Assembly: GCA_910585955.1 (NCBI GenBank)
Contig: CAJUGC010000007.1
Span: 74,271-92,845, forward strand
DNA: 18,575 nucleotides
Source: an uncultured Christensenella sp.
GTDB taxonomy: Bacteria; Bacillota; Clostridia; Christensenellales; Pumilibacteraceae
Reading direction: 5' to 3'
Shown here piece by piece: positions 1 through 7,529 of the stretch; the stretch's first letter is position 1; every line of letters starts with the position of its first letter. The notes beneath the pieces were generated by a model. It had not been told where the DNA came from and made no database searches. It was given only the letters and a program-made list of their open reading frames with translations. A program made the translations under genes and the position numbers.

Positions 1-152
1 GCTTCTCCTCGGGCTTCTCCTCGGGCTTCTCCTCGGGCTTCTCCTCAGGCTTCTCCTCAGGCTTCTCCTCGGGCTTCTCCTCAGGCTTCTCTTCGGGCTT
101 CTCTTCGGGCTTCTCCTCGGGCTTCTCCTCGGGCTTCTCCTCAGGCTTCTCC
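1..152. repeat. 12-bp in-frame tandem repeat inside the lipoprotein gene
   Basis: Twelve complete copies of a 12-bp unit (plus strand gcttctcctcgg, with c/t and g/a variants) plus eight bases of a thirteenth, and the array may continue past position 1. On the minus strand each unit encodes EKPE. The variation is mostly silent. As the unit is a multiple of three, copy-number change would lengthen or shorten the stalk without a frameshift. Confidence 0.95.
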
Positions 153-259
153 GTCCCGGGAGGCGGAACGGGCGGCGGAGTATTGTTGCAACTTGCCGCA
201 GACAGCGCAAACCCCAAAGCTATACAAAGACATATAAGACAAGATATAAATCTTTTCAT
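1..259 (-). CDS. Putative surface lipoprotein with EKPE repeats (partial, C-terminus outside window)
   Basis: The first 86 codons of a leftward gene that runs off the window. The product starts MKRFISCLICLCIALGFA, a short basic N-terminus followed by a hydrophobic segment, and reaches SAASC with the cysteine at residue 24. This fits a lipoprotein signal peptide, so the mature protein is probably lipid-anchored on the outer face of the membrane. After the cysteine comes a short NNTPPPVPPPGT linker and then a run of EKPE tetrapeptides, likely an extended charged stalk. The functional domain lies beyond the edge, so no function can be given. The ATG at 259 is supported by GGAG at 269-272, nine bases upstream. 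It is the next gene after the TIR/LRR gene but is separated from it by a terminator and has its own promoter. Confidence 0.8.
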   Translation of the reverse strand, partial: MKRFISCLICLCIALGFALSAASCNNTPPPVPPPGTEKPEEKPEEKPEEKPEEKPEEKPEEKPEEKPEEKPEEKPEEKPEEKPEEK

Positions 260-311
260 AGGATCATTCTCCTTAGGTATTCAAAATACATATCTGCTTT
301 CTATATACATA

Positions 312-340
312 ATCATAACACAAAAATGTTACAAAGGCAA
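312..340 (-). promoter_or_regulatory. Predicted promoter of the lipoprotein gene
   Basis: On the minus strand TTGCCT (340-335) and TATGAT (317-312) are separated by 17 bp, the optimal vegetative sigma-A spacing. Transcription would start near 305, giving a leader of roughly 45 bases before the ATG at 259. It lies just downstream of the TIR gene terminator, so the lipoprotein gene looks like a separate transcription unit. Confidence 0.55.
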
Positions 341-364
341 GTATTTAAAAGATTTCTTTTGCAC

Positions 365-398
365 AAAACGGAGAGCGCAACAAACTCGCTCTCCGTTT
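365..398 (-). terminator. Intrinsic terminator of the TIR/LRR gene
   Basis: A perfect 12-bp inverted repeat (366-377 with 387-398, arms AAACGGAGAGCG and CGCTCTCCGTTT, nine-base loop) begins four bases after the stop codon at 403-405. On the minus strand the stem ends in a short T run (TTTTG). The stem is strong but the T tract is short, so some readthrough is possible. Confidence 0.75.
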
Positions 399-402
399 CG
401 AA

Positions 403-3400
403 TTAATATTCGTTATCTTTACCTTTCGCGCCGTCGGCACCTGCGGAATCGCCGTTTTTGCCTTTCGCTCCAGCAATACCGCCGCTGCCGCCGCTACCGC
501 CGTTATAACTGGGAATATAGCCTTTGCTTACAGTCGCCGCACCTGCGCCGCCCGCTCCGCCGTTACCGCCGTTGCCGCCTCTTCCTCCGTCGCCGCAATC
601 TCCGCCGTTGCCGCCCTTACCGCCGCTGCCGCCGTCGCCGCCTTCGAGAGACGTACTCTCATCGACTCCTCCCCAATTGCCGCCGACCAATTCTACGGCA
701 AAGCCGCCTTTACCGCCCGCTCCTCCGTCGCCGCCTCTTCCGCCGCCGGGAGTTGCTTTCAACCGAACGCTGTCGCCGCCCGTCAGTCCGTTGCCACCGT
801 CGCCGCCTCTTCCGCCGATAAGGATCTCGCTGCCGCCCGAACTTCCGGAAACGCTGAACCTGCCGCCGCAAGCAAATGCGCTGCCGCCAACGCCGCCTGC
901 GCCGCCGCTGCCGCCTCTTCCGCCGTAATCGGCTTTATACAAAGCGCTTGTTTCTGTGTTATTTCCGCCGTAGCCGCCGCGATTACCGTTGCCGGCATTT
1001 CCGCCGACAAGTTTCAACGCGCCTCCGAAATTATCGATACCCGAATTATTGGACGCATAGACCGCCGCGCCGCCGTTACCGCCTTTGCCGCCGACTCCGC
1101 CGTGACCCGCTTGACCGTTTCCGCTCTGATCGCTGCCGCCTCCATGACCGCCCTTGCCGCCGACCCCGCCGTTTCCGCCGTAGATCTCGACCTTTGCTCC
1201 GCTGCCTATCTTCAAACAAATCCTATTGCCGGTTATCGCAGACGCGCCGTCCGTGCCGTTACCGCCGTTTCCGCCGTTCATCTGCGACTTATACCCCTTA
1301 TTATACTCATAACTTGTACCGTTCGTACCGCCGATTCCGTCGCCGGCTCGAAGCACCGAATCTCCGTAGAACCATATATCCACGCTGAATATAGACGACA
1401 CTTGTATTGCGCTTATAACCGAATCCCCTTGCGCAGCCGTAATGTGCATATCCCAAATTTCGAAAATACAGTTACTGCTGCGGCTTTCGAAATATATCGA
1501 AAAATTATCGTATTGCCTTGCGGGATTGCCGACAAGAGCGACTTTCGCAAAGTCGGCGGGTACGGTGAAAGCGGAAGGAATTTCCGAGACGTTCGATACG
1601 TCATGGCGCAAAAGCGTTATTCCCGGAAAAACTCTCTTCCAAGATTCCCGATCGGAAAGCGAAGAGAAACCTTTTACCGTAATGCTCACGACTTTATCCC
1701 TGTTCGATTTGTTGTTTAAAAACTCTTCCATATTGAGCGACGTAAGCGTATAAAAAGATTCGGTCTGCGCCGTGCCCAGAGTATAGGTTTTGCCGTCGGC
1801 AAGCACCGCCATGAGATTGTATATATTTCGCGCCATAGTCAATAAGGAGATATTCGTCACTTTTTCTTTTTGCGAAGAAGTAAGACCTGCATAAGCCGTT
1901 TCGGCAGAAGCGATCTTAGTCAAACTTGTCGAATATTTAACATCGCCTATTGCGTTTATCGCAACAATGACATTGTAGATTTTAAACGCGTCGGTAAGTT
2001 TATCGCGATTGCCTACGAGTTCCTTTTGAGAAACGGTAAGTCTGTCGTAGCTGTTTTGCGCAGCCTCGATTTTCGCATACGCTTCTTCCGACACCTCTCC
2101 GATCCCTTCTATAAGCCGCACCGTAGCATAAGCTTCGCGCGAGTCGGTAAGTACGGAATAATTCGATACTTTAGCCTGTTGCGACGTGCTGAGAAGCGAA
2201 AAAGCCGTGGACGCTTTGTCCATTGCCGCAAGGCTGTCGGAGGTCACTATACCGATTTCGGCTATACTTTTTACGACGGGACAGACGGCTTGCGCATCCG
2301 TCAAAAGCGTAAGAATCGAACGCGGCACTTTGGCGATCTGCGTTTGCGTCAGCGCGTCGTAAAGCGCTTGAGCCGTCGCGATGGTGCTTTCGCTCATAGC
2401 CGTTATTTCGCCTATGCCCTCAATGGAAATTATGACGTTGCAGACGGCGTGAGCGTCTACAAGACTTTCATAGTTGGTCACAAGCGCTTTCTGCGCAGCG
2501 GTCAAGGCATTATAAGCCGTTTCCGCTTCTATTATCGCGGATTCGCTGTCCGACGAAATCGCAACCGCTATTGCCTCTATCTTTTCGATCACGACATCGG
2601 CAAGCAGTCCGTCCACTTTCACGCGGGCGGAAGTCAACGCAGCATAATTGAACACCTCGTCTCGCTCGGAATGAGAAAGTTCTTCATAAGCCTGCTCGGC
2701 TTTTATTATTTTACGCTCGCTTTCCTCGTTCACTTCGCCTATTTCGGCAATGAGCGTTACGGCGTCGAACACCTTTCTTGCGGAAATAAGCACAGCATAA
2801 TTGCCGACCATTTTCTTCTGTTCGGACGACAGCATTGCATAAGCCGTTTCGGCTTCTTCTATAACCTTGCCCGACTCCAAAGTCACCGTGCCGACATTCG
2901 CTATCATGCGCGCGACGTCGTATGAGGCGCGAGCGTTGCGAAGCGTTCCGTAATTGCTTATTTTCGATTTGTCTACGTCCGACAGAGCGGCGTAGAGAGC
3001 TTCGGCTTTATCGAGCGCTTCCGCACTGTCGCCCGACAGGCTCTCGAGTTTGCCTATGAAGTAAATACATTCTTCTATTTTGTCGCGGGTGAAGGTCGAA
3101 AACACCATATCCGCATACTTTGCCGAAAGCGAGTTTATCACGTCTTCGGCTATCGTCGGAAGCGCTATTTCGACGCCTTTGCTCATGCCGTCGAAAGCGT
3201 GTTCGTCAATGCTGTTCGCGTCGGTCAAATCAAGCTTTATTTTTTTGAGCTTTATACAGCCGTCGAAAGCGTTTGCGCCTATACGCGAGCAGGCGTCGAG
3301 CGTAATGTCTTCAAGCAGAGTACAGCCCGCGAACGCATTGTCTCCTATGCGCATACCCGAAGCCGCGCGCAGCGAATACGCGGAGCTTTTGCCGTCCGCG

Positions 3401-5034
3401 GCAACCGAAATCAAACTTCCCACCTTGACCGTCCTAAGACTCGTGCAACCCTTAAACGCTTCGGCGGCGATCTCTATGTCAGTATTCGCAATATGTACTT
3501 CGGTGAGCGCCGTACAATCCTTGAAAGCCCCCTCGCCTATTCTTTCGACGGTTTCGCCGAGCGTGAGCGTTTTGAGCTTGCTTCCCGCAAGCGCACCGTC
3601 GCCTATTTCGGTCACGGGCTTTCCGTCATACAAATCTATGTCGAGTTCCCTTACTACCAAATCCAAGTACGGAGACTTGCCGACCACCGTGACGCCGTTT
3701 TCCTCGGAATACGTCAAAGGATGAGTAACGCCCCAATACGAATAAGCGCCGAACGCCAAAATCGCAACGACGGCGACGACCGCGCCGAGCTTTTTAAAGA
3801 AGCGCGCCGCTTTGCTCCTACGTCTCCACTCCTTATAGTTTGTGCGCTCGTAACCTAAAGTATTGTGCTTAAGCTGGGCATTGCGGACGTCCTCGTAATG
3901 CGCCTTTTCCGTGCCCGTAGCGTAACGCATTGCTTCGTTGAACTCGTTTATCTTGACTAATTTCTTTTTGCCCTTTACTATATCGTAATCGTCGAACGCC
4001 TTGTATTTACAGCGCACGAGTCCCCAATATCCCCGACTGTCGCGCGGCGCGAGACTGCAGACTTTCAAATAATTCTGCTTGGCTTTACCGAATTTGTTTT
4101 TGCATATGAAAGTGTCGGCTTCGTTCAAAAGATAGTCTACGTCTTTGTTCTCCTTGCACGCGTCGTTCGCGCGCTTTACGAGCTTTTCCTGCCAACCCTT
4201 TTCGTCTGCCTTTATCATCTGTCCCGCGCGAAGAGCGACGTCGGGAAGCTTCATGGGGTCGATATTCTTGCCGAGCACGGCAAGCGTCTTTTCCTTACCC
4301 ATGTTTCTGTAGGCGATGAAACGCTTCCACTCGTTCTTGACCCAGGTCGAATTTATGTTTTCCAAAGACGAGCCCATGAGCACAAGAAATTTAGCGCTTC
4401 GAAGAGCCGCGTAAATGTGCGGTTCCCAACCCGCGTTGCTGCCGTCCAGAGATTCCTTATCATAGAAAACGCGAAGTTTATCGGCTCCCGACTGCTTGGA
4501 GAGCAATCTGTAAAGCTCTTCCGCCCATTGAGATTCTTCGGTTTCTTCTTTGGAATTTCGGCTCTTATGCTGTCTATAACTTATGAACACATCGTAATCG
4601 GGTATATCGCGGGCTTCATCTACGACGATACGCCGCATTTGCTCGATTTTGTCCGCCATGTCCCTATATGCGGTGTTGAGCTTTGCATAGTAGCCGCACT
4701 CATACAGCGGCGTCTTTACATCCGGGTCGAGGAAAGACGGAACATACTTGTTTTCATCGTTCTTAAGATAGATTATCTTGTACTCGGCGAGCATTGCGCA
4801 CCAATTGGCTTCTTGGCTGTTCGCGTCCTCCGCAAGCACGTCGCGGCAAAGCGCGAGCGCCCCCTCGAAATCGTAGTCCTCGATACGCTTTTGATTGGCG
4901 ATATTGAGTTTGTCCGCTGCGCTTTCGGAAGTTCCCGCACTGTCATAGATGTTTCCGCAACTTCCGCACACATATCCCTTTCCGTATTCGAATTTACATC
5001 TTCCGCCGCAGGTCGGACACTTCATATATTCCAC
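403..5034 (-). CDS. Zinc ribbon-TIR-transmembrane-LRR-glycine-rich surface protein (Toll-like layout)
   Basis: Predicted membrane receptor or adhesin of 1543 residues; function unknown. Domains in order: a zinc ribbon with Cys6, Cys9, Cys23 and Cys26; a TPR-like helical stretch around 43-135; a TIR domain at about 146-265 (YDVFISYR at 147-154, VFYDKESLDG at 189-198, STWVKNEW at 229-236); a second TPR-like stretch at about 300-345; a basic RRRSKAARFFKK followed by one membrane helix at about 416-436; BspA-type leucine-rich repeats at about 470-620; eight helical repeats of about 54 residues at about 653-1075 (pattern AExAYxxLtxxQKxxVxNY); a less repetitive stretch; and a glycine-rich tail at about 1231-1540. 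The positive-inside rule places TIR in the cytosol and the other 1100 residues outside. Glu235 in WVKNE sits where SARM1-type NADases carry their catalytic glutamate. The GTG start at 5034 is chosen because GGAG at 5043-5046 is eight bases upstream; the ATG at 5025 would be 17 away. Confidence 0.88.
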   Translation of the reverse strand: MEYMKCPTCGGRCKFEYGKGYVCGSCGNIYDSAGTSESAADKLNIANQKRIEDYDFEGALALCRDVLAEDANSQEANWCAMLAEYKIIYLKNDENKYVPSFLDPDVKTPLYECGYYAKLNTAYRDMADKIEQMRRIVVDEARDIPDYDVFISYRQHKSRNSKEETEESQWAEELYRLLSKQSGADKLRVFYDKESLDGSNAGWEPHIYAALRSAKFLVLMGSSLENINSTWVKNEWKRFIAYRNMGKEKTLAVLGKNIDPMKLPDVALRAGQMIKADEKGWQEKLVKRANDACKENKDVDYLLNEADTFICKNKFGKAKQNYLKVCSLAPRDSRGYWGLVRCKYKAFDDYDIVKGKKKLVKINEFNEAMRYATGTEKAHYEDVRNAQLKHNTLGYERTNYKEWRRRSKAARFFKKLGAVVAVVAILAFGAYSYWGVTHPLTYSEENGVTVVGKSPYLDLVVRELDIDLYDGKPVTEIGDGALAGSKLKTLTLGETVERIGEGAFKDCTALTEVHIANTDIEIAAEAFKGCTSLRTVKVGSLISVAADGKSSAYSLRAASGMRIGDNAFAGCTLLEDITLDACSRIGANAFDGCIKLKKIKLDLTDANSIDEHAFDGMSKGVEIALPTIAEDVINSLSAKYADMVFSTFTRDKIEECIYFIGKLESLSGDSAEALDKAEALYAALSDVDKSKISNYGTLRNARASYDVARMIANVGTVTLESGKVIEEAETAYAMLSSEQKKMVGNYAVLISARKVFDAVTLIAEIGEVNEESERKIIKAEQAYEELSHSERDEVFNYAALTSARVKVDGLLADVVIEKIEAIAVAISSDSESAIIEAETAYNALTAAQKALVTNYESLVDAHAVCNVIISIEGIGEITAMSESTIATAQALYDALTQTQIAKVPRSILTLLTDAQAVCPVVKSIAEIGIVTSDSLAAMDKASTAFSLLSTSQQAKVSNYSVLTDSREAYATVRLIEGIGEVSEEAYAKIEAAQNSYDRLTVSQKELVGNRDKLTDAFKIYNVIVAINAIGDVKYSTSLTKIASAETAYAGLTSSQKEKVTNISLLTMARNIYNLMAVLADGKTYTLGTAQTESFYTLTSLNMEEFLNNKSNRDKVVSITVKGFSSLSDRESWKRVFPGITLLRHDVSNVSEIPSAFTVPADFAKVALVGNPARQYDNFSIYFESRSSNCIFEIWDMHITAAQGDSVISAIQVSSIFSVDIWFYGDSVLRAGDGIGGTNGTSYEYNKGYKSQMNGGNGGNGTDGASAITGNRICLKIGSGAKVEIYGGNGGVGGKGGHGGGSDQSGNGQAGHGGVGGKGGNGGAAVYASNNSGIDNFGGALKLVGGNAGNGNRGGYGGNNTETSALYKADYGGRGGSGGAGGVGGSAFACGGRFSVSGSSGGSEILIGGRGGDGGNGLTGGDSVRLKATPGGGRGGDGGAGGKGGFAVELVGGNWGGVDESTSLEGGDGGSGGKGGNGGDCGDGGRGGNGGNGGAGGAGAATVSKGYIPSYNGGSGGSGGIAGAKGKNGDSAGADGAKGKDNEY

Positions 5035-5145
5035 GGATCTGTCTCCTTTTTCCGAGCGGGCTTTTCATCGCTTACATTTAAATGACGTCCATATCCCAAA
5101 CAGACAAAAAAGCATACCGCTCCGAGCATAATTTTCTACAATACA

Positions 5146-5176
5146 ATTATAGCACCCCCCCCCGCGTCGGTGTCAA
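5146..5176 (-). promoter_or_regulatory. Predicted TIR gene promoter with a homopolymer in the spacer
   Basis: On the minus strand a perfect TTGACA (5176-5171) and a perfect TATAAT (5151-5146) are separated by 19 bp. Nine of those bases are an uninterrupted G run (plus-strand C run, 5155-5163). Predicted start is near 5139, with a leader of about 105 bases. A 17-bp spacer is optimal, so losing two G residues would give an ideal promoter; length changes by slippage could switch or tune expression. The boxes are seen directly; phase variation is inference. Confidence 0.65.
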
Positions 5177-5218
5177 GCAAATCGCCTTGTTTTTGGAAAA
5201 TTTTATTTTTAAGCACAC

Positions 5219-5253
5219 AAAAAAAAGCTTCTTTCCGTCACCTCGAAAGAAAC
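5219..5253 (-). terminator. Intrinsic terminator after recO
   Basis: On the minus strand a 9-bp stem (5253-5245 with 5235-5227, one G-U pair) and a nine-base loop are followed at once by eight T residues (5226-5219). It lies about 50 bases after the recO stop and closes the long housekeeping run, insulating the TIR gene from it. Confidence 0.85.
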
Positions 5254-5300
5254 TTGAAAATCGCATCGGAACTTATCTCGGATAAATTTAAATTACTTTA

Positions 5301-5927
5301 TCAAAGGCTTAAAAGCGAGAACAGACGACGGTCGAAATGATATTCGACGGAGCGAGCCACCGCCTTTAATGCGGCAAGCGACGCAGCCTTTTCGACACTT
5401 ATTTCGCCGACCTTATCAAGCGTGTTAGCCCGTAAAGTATGTAAGAGTTTTTCGGTCTTGCCGCTTCCCTCATACGCGCTTCCGTAGCCCTGCTCGTCCA
5501 AAGCGGCAATCATATACTTTGCGCCTATGAGATACGGGTCGTTGTTTCCTCCGTAGACAAGAGCTTTAAGAGTCTTTAAAAGTTTGACGAACAGTCTCGG
5601 GTTCGGAATCTCGTCTACCGCCACATCGCTCGCTTCGAGCAGAATGCATCCCACGGCATAGCGCACCGGATCGAAAGTAATATCAAACAGACTTTCGATT
5701 TGCGAAGCGCCGACGACCGTGTAGTATTCGCCGCGTCTTGCAAGTTCGTACGAGCAGAGCGCAAAAGGTTGAGCGCAGAATTTCAGTTTTGCGCCGTGCT
5801 TTTTTACGCCGCGAACAGTTGCGCGCATCATGCCGCCCTCCATAGTAAAAAGGCGAATAATCCTATCGTTTTCGCGATAGTCATCCGCCTTTGTCACTAT
5901 TGCCGTTACGTTTTGCGTCTGGGGCAC
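5301..5927 (-). CDS. recO: DNA repair protein RecO
   Basis: RecO is a recombination mediator of the RecF pathway; it binds single-stranded DNA and SSB and helps load RecA at gaps. The 208-residue product has the family N-terminus, an OB-fold with TAIVTKADDYRENDRIIRLF at residues 8-27 and RATVRGVKK at 35-43, then a mainly helical C-terminal part including GCILLEA. It is shorter than the usual 240-260 residues, and I see no CxxC pairs in the C-terminal half, so the zinc-binding element of some RecO proteins appears absent. The start is GTG at 5927, nine bases after GGAGG, which lies within the end of yqzL. It is the last gene of the era-yqzL-recO run and is followed by a terminator. Confidence 0.9.
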   Translation of the reverse strand: MPQTQNVTAIVTKADDYRENDRIIRLFTMEGGMMRATVRGVKKHGAKLKFCAQPFALCSYELARRGEYYTVVGASQIESLFDITFDPVRYAVGCILLEASDVAVDEIPNPRLFVKLLKTLKALVYGGNNDPYLIGAKYMIAALDEQGYGSAYEGSGKTEKLLHTLRANTLDKVGEISVEKAASLAALKAVARSVEYHFDRRLFSLLSL

Positions 5928-5931
5928 AAAG

Positions 5932-6069
5932 CTAATCCTCCGTATTTTCGTCGCATTTCGTGAGATCGTGGTATAACATATAGTAGCCCGGTTCGCCGGA
6001 AAGCGAGAACAATGTCCATGCCAAACCCGAACTCAAATCACCGTCGTCGTCAAAGTACTTGTCTTTCAT
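5932..6069 (-). CDS. yqzL: YqzL-like small protein
   Basis: A 45-residue ORF. It reads MKDKYFDDDGDLSSG, then LAWTLFSLSGEPGYYMLYHDL, split here as LAWTLFSLSG and EPGYYMLYHDL, then an acidic tail. The W-x-L-F-x-x-(T/S)-G-x-x-x-x-Y-x-L-Y-x-x-L pattern matches YqzL, a conserved Firmicutes protein of unknown function. The assignment is strengthened by position, since in Bacillus yqzL lies between era and recO. The ATG at 6069 has a strong AGGAGG-type site just upstream. The stop is four bases before the recO GTG, and the end of yqzL carries the recO ribosome binding site, so the two are probably translationally coupled. Confidence 0.82.
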   Translation of the reverse strand: MKDKYFDDDGDLSSGLAWTLFSLSGEPGYYMLYHDLTKCDENTED

Positions 6070-6162
6070 CTCTCTCCTCCTTGAACGGTGTTAGTATTCG
6101 CAAAGGAAAAGTAATGTATGCGGGAAAGAACACCCGACCCGCAGCGCGAAGTTGATACGACG

Positions 6163-7062
6163 TCAAGAGTACCCTATGTCGTGGAGCACGTTGCGCTTGT
6201 TCCGCCACCCTTCTCTGACCTTTACAAAAAGTTTAAGATACACTTTCGTGCCGACAAGCTTTTCGATGTCGGCGCGAGCGCTCTCTCCTATGGTACGCAG
6301 TTTCGAGCCTCCGTCTCCGATTATTATCGACTTATGCGACTTTCTTTCGCACACTATATCCGCTTCGATACTCGTGAGTTTTCCGTCGCAAGTCATATTC
6401 TGAAGCACGACTCCGATACCGTGAGGCACTTCGTCTTGTAAAAAAAGCAGGGCTTTTTCGCGAATTATTTCTCCTATCATGAAACGCTCGGACTTATCCG
6501 TATATTCGTCTTCGGGATAAAAACATTCGCCTTCGGGAAGCTCGCTCTCGAGATATTTCTTAAGGACTTCGACATTTTCACCCGTTCGCGCAGACGTAGG
6601 GATTATTTCCTTTATCGCGCTTCTGCCTTTTTCCTTATTTGTAAGATAAGCAAGTCTGCTGAGTATAGGATATACGGTATCGTAACTTACGAGATCGGTC
6701 TTGTTTATTACGACGTAGACCGGCACGGACTTATTTTTCAAATGTTTTTCCACAAACGACAATTCGTTTTCCGAAACGGCTCGAGTCGCATCGAGTACTA
6801 TGACTATAGCGTCTACGTCGCGTTCCGACTCCTCGACGCACTTTTCCATATACTCGCCGAGACGATTGCGCGGATTGTGTACTCCCGGAGTATCGACGAA
6901 AATCATCTGATACTCGCCTGTCGTAACTATGCCGAGAATCTTGTTTCGCGTAGTCTGCGCCTTCGGAGAGACTATCGAAACCTTTTCGCCGACGAGCGCA
7001 TTCGTAAGCGAGGATTTTCCGACGTTCGGTCTACCCAATATTCCAATAAATCCCGATTTCAA
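6163..7062 (-). CDS. era: GTPase Era, ribosome assembly factor
   Basis: Era is an essential GTPase that binds 16S rRNA near its 3' end through a KH domain and assists 30S maturation. The 299-residue product (E. coli Era is 301) shows G1 GRPNVGKS at 10-17, the switch I region QTTRNKILGI, G3 VDTPG, G4 NKTD and G5 TSAR. The C-terminal KH domain carries the GxxG loop in GDGGSKLRTIG. The start is taken as TTG at 7062 because GAGG lies seven bases upstream and the Walker motif then sits at the usual distance from the N-terminus; a longer in-frame reading extends upstream but only overlaps ybeY in another frame. It begins four bases after the ybeY stop, so the pair is probably coupled. In Bacillus, dgkA and cdd separate these two genes. 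Confidence 0.95.
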   Translation of the reverse strand: MKSGFIGILGRPNVGKSSLTNALVGEKVSIVSPKAQTTRNKILGIVTTGEYQMIFVDTPGVHNPRNRLGEYMEKCVEESERDVDAIVIVLDATRAVSENELSFVEKHLKNKSVPVYVVINKTDLVSYDTVYPILSRLAYLTNKEKGRSAIKEIIPTSARTGENVEVLKKYLESELPEGECFYPEDEYTDKSERFMIGEIIREKALLFLQDEVPHGIGVVLQNMTCDGKLTSIEADIVCERKSHKSIIIGDGGSKLRTIGESARADIEKLVGTKVYLKLFVKVREGWRNKRNVLHDIGYS

Positions 7063-7066
7063 GCTT

Positions 7067-7528
7067 TCACCTCGTAAGCCCCACCGAACGCAAGATTTCT
7101 TCTTCGGCGGCACGCATTTCGTTTTTCGTTTCCTCGTCCATGTGGTCATATCCGAGCAGATGCAATAGTCCGTGCAAAAAAAGATAGGCTCGCTCCCTTT
7201 CCTCACTATGACCGTACTCGGCTGCCTGTAGCTTTGCGACCTCGTCGCAAATGAGAATGCTCCCGAGCGACACACAACCCGTATCCTCGTCGTAATCGAA
7301 CGGATAGTTCGCCTTCTCGAAAGAAAGTATTTCGTCCAAAAGCGGAAAGCTCAAGACATCGGTAGCGCTGTCGATCTTTCTTTCCCGAGCGTTAACTTTC
7401 CGTATTTCGTCTTTATCGACAATAAGCAACTCTACGCTTGCCCGCCCTTTTAAATCAAGATTTTCGTAAGCGGCTTTTGCCACGCTTTCGTAAAGCAAAT
7501 TCGGAGTGTCTGTAATTATTTCTATCAT
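7067..7528 (-). CDS. ybeY: Endoribonuclease YbeY (rRNA maturation factor)
   Basis: YbeY is a zinc-dependent single-strand endoribonuclease used in 16S rRNA 3'-end processing and ribosome quality control. The 153-residue protein has the family signature HGLLHLLGYDH, with His119, His123 and His129 as the predicted metal ligands, plus the conserved DVLSFP segment at 57-62. Length is normal. The ATG is one base after the stop of the HD phosphodiesterase gene and has no strong Shine-Dalgarno sequence, which suggests translational coupling. The downstream partner era acts on the same rRNA end. Confidence 0.96.
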   Translation of the reverse strand: MIEIITDTPNLLYESVAKAAYENLDLKGRASVELLIVDKDEIRKVNARERKIDSATDVLSFPLLDEILSFEKANYPFDYDEDTGCVSLGSILICDEVAKLQAAEYGHSEERERAYLFLHGLLHLLGYDHMDEETKNEMRAAEEEILRSVGLTR

Positions 7529-7529
7529 G

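Noticed and set aside
524..1719. Long plus-strand open frames rich in Pro or Arg opposite the glycine-rich tail
   Set aside because: They are mirror frames of GGN codons on the minus strand, have no ribosome binding sites, and lie wholly inside a well-supported gene.
5022..5129. 35-codon upstream ORF (MLGAVCFFVCLGYG...) ending across the TIR gene start
   Set aside because: It has a hydrophobic start and ends at the TIR ATG, like a leader peptide, but there is no Shine-Dalgarno site and it would begin only about ten bases into the transcript. Chance is more likely.
6070..6162. Possible terminator or promoter between era and yqzL
   Set aside because: Only a 5-bp stem with a 13-base loop (GCGGG/CCCGC) and no T run, and no box pair with proper spacing; nothing can be supported in this 93-bp gap apart from the yqzL ribosome binding site.
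7063..7275. 71-residue N-terminal extension of Era in the same frame
   Set aside because: It overlaps ybeY in another frame and has no Era homology; the TTG at 7062 with GAGG upstream gives the normal family length.
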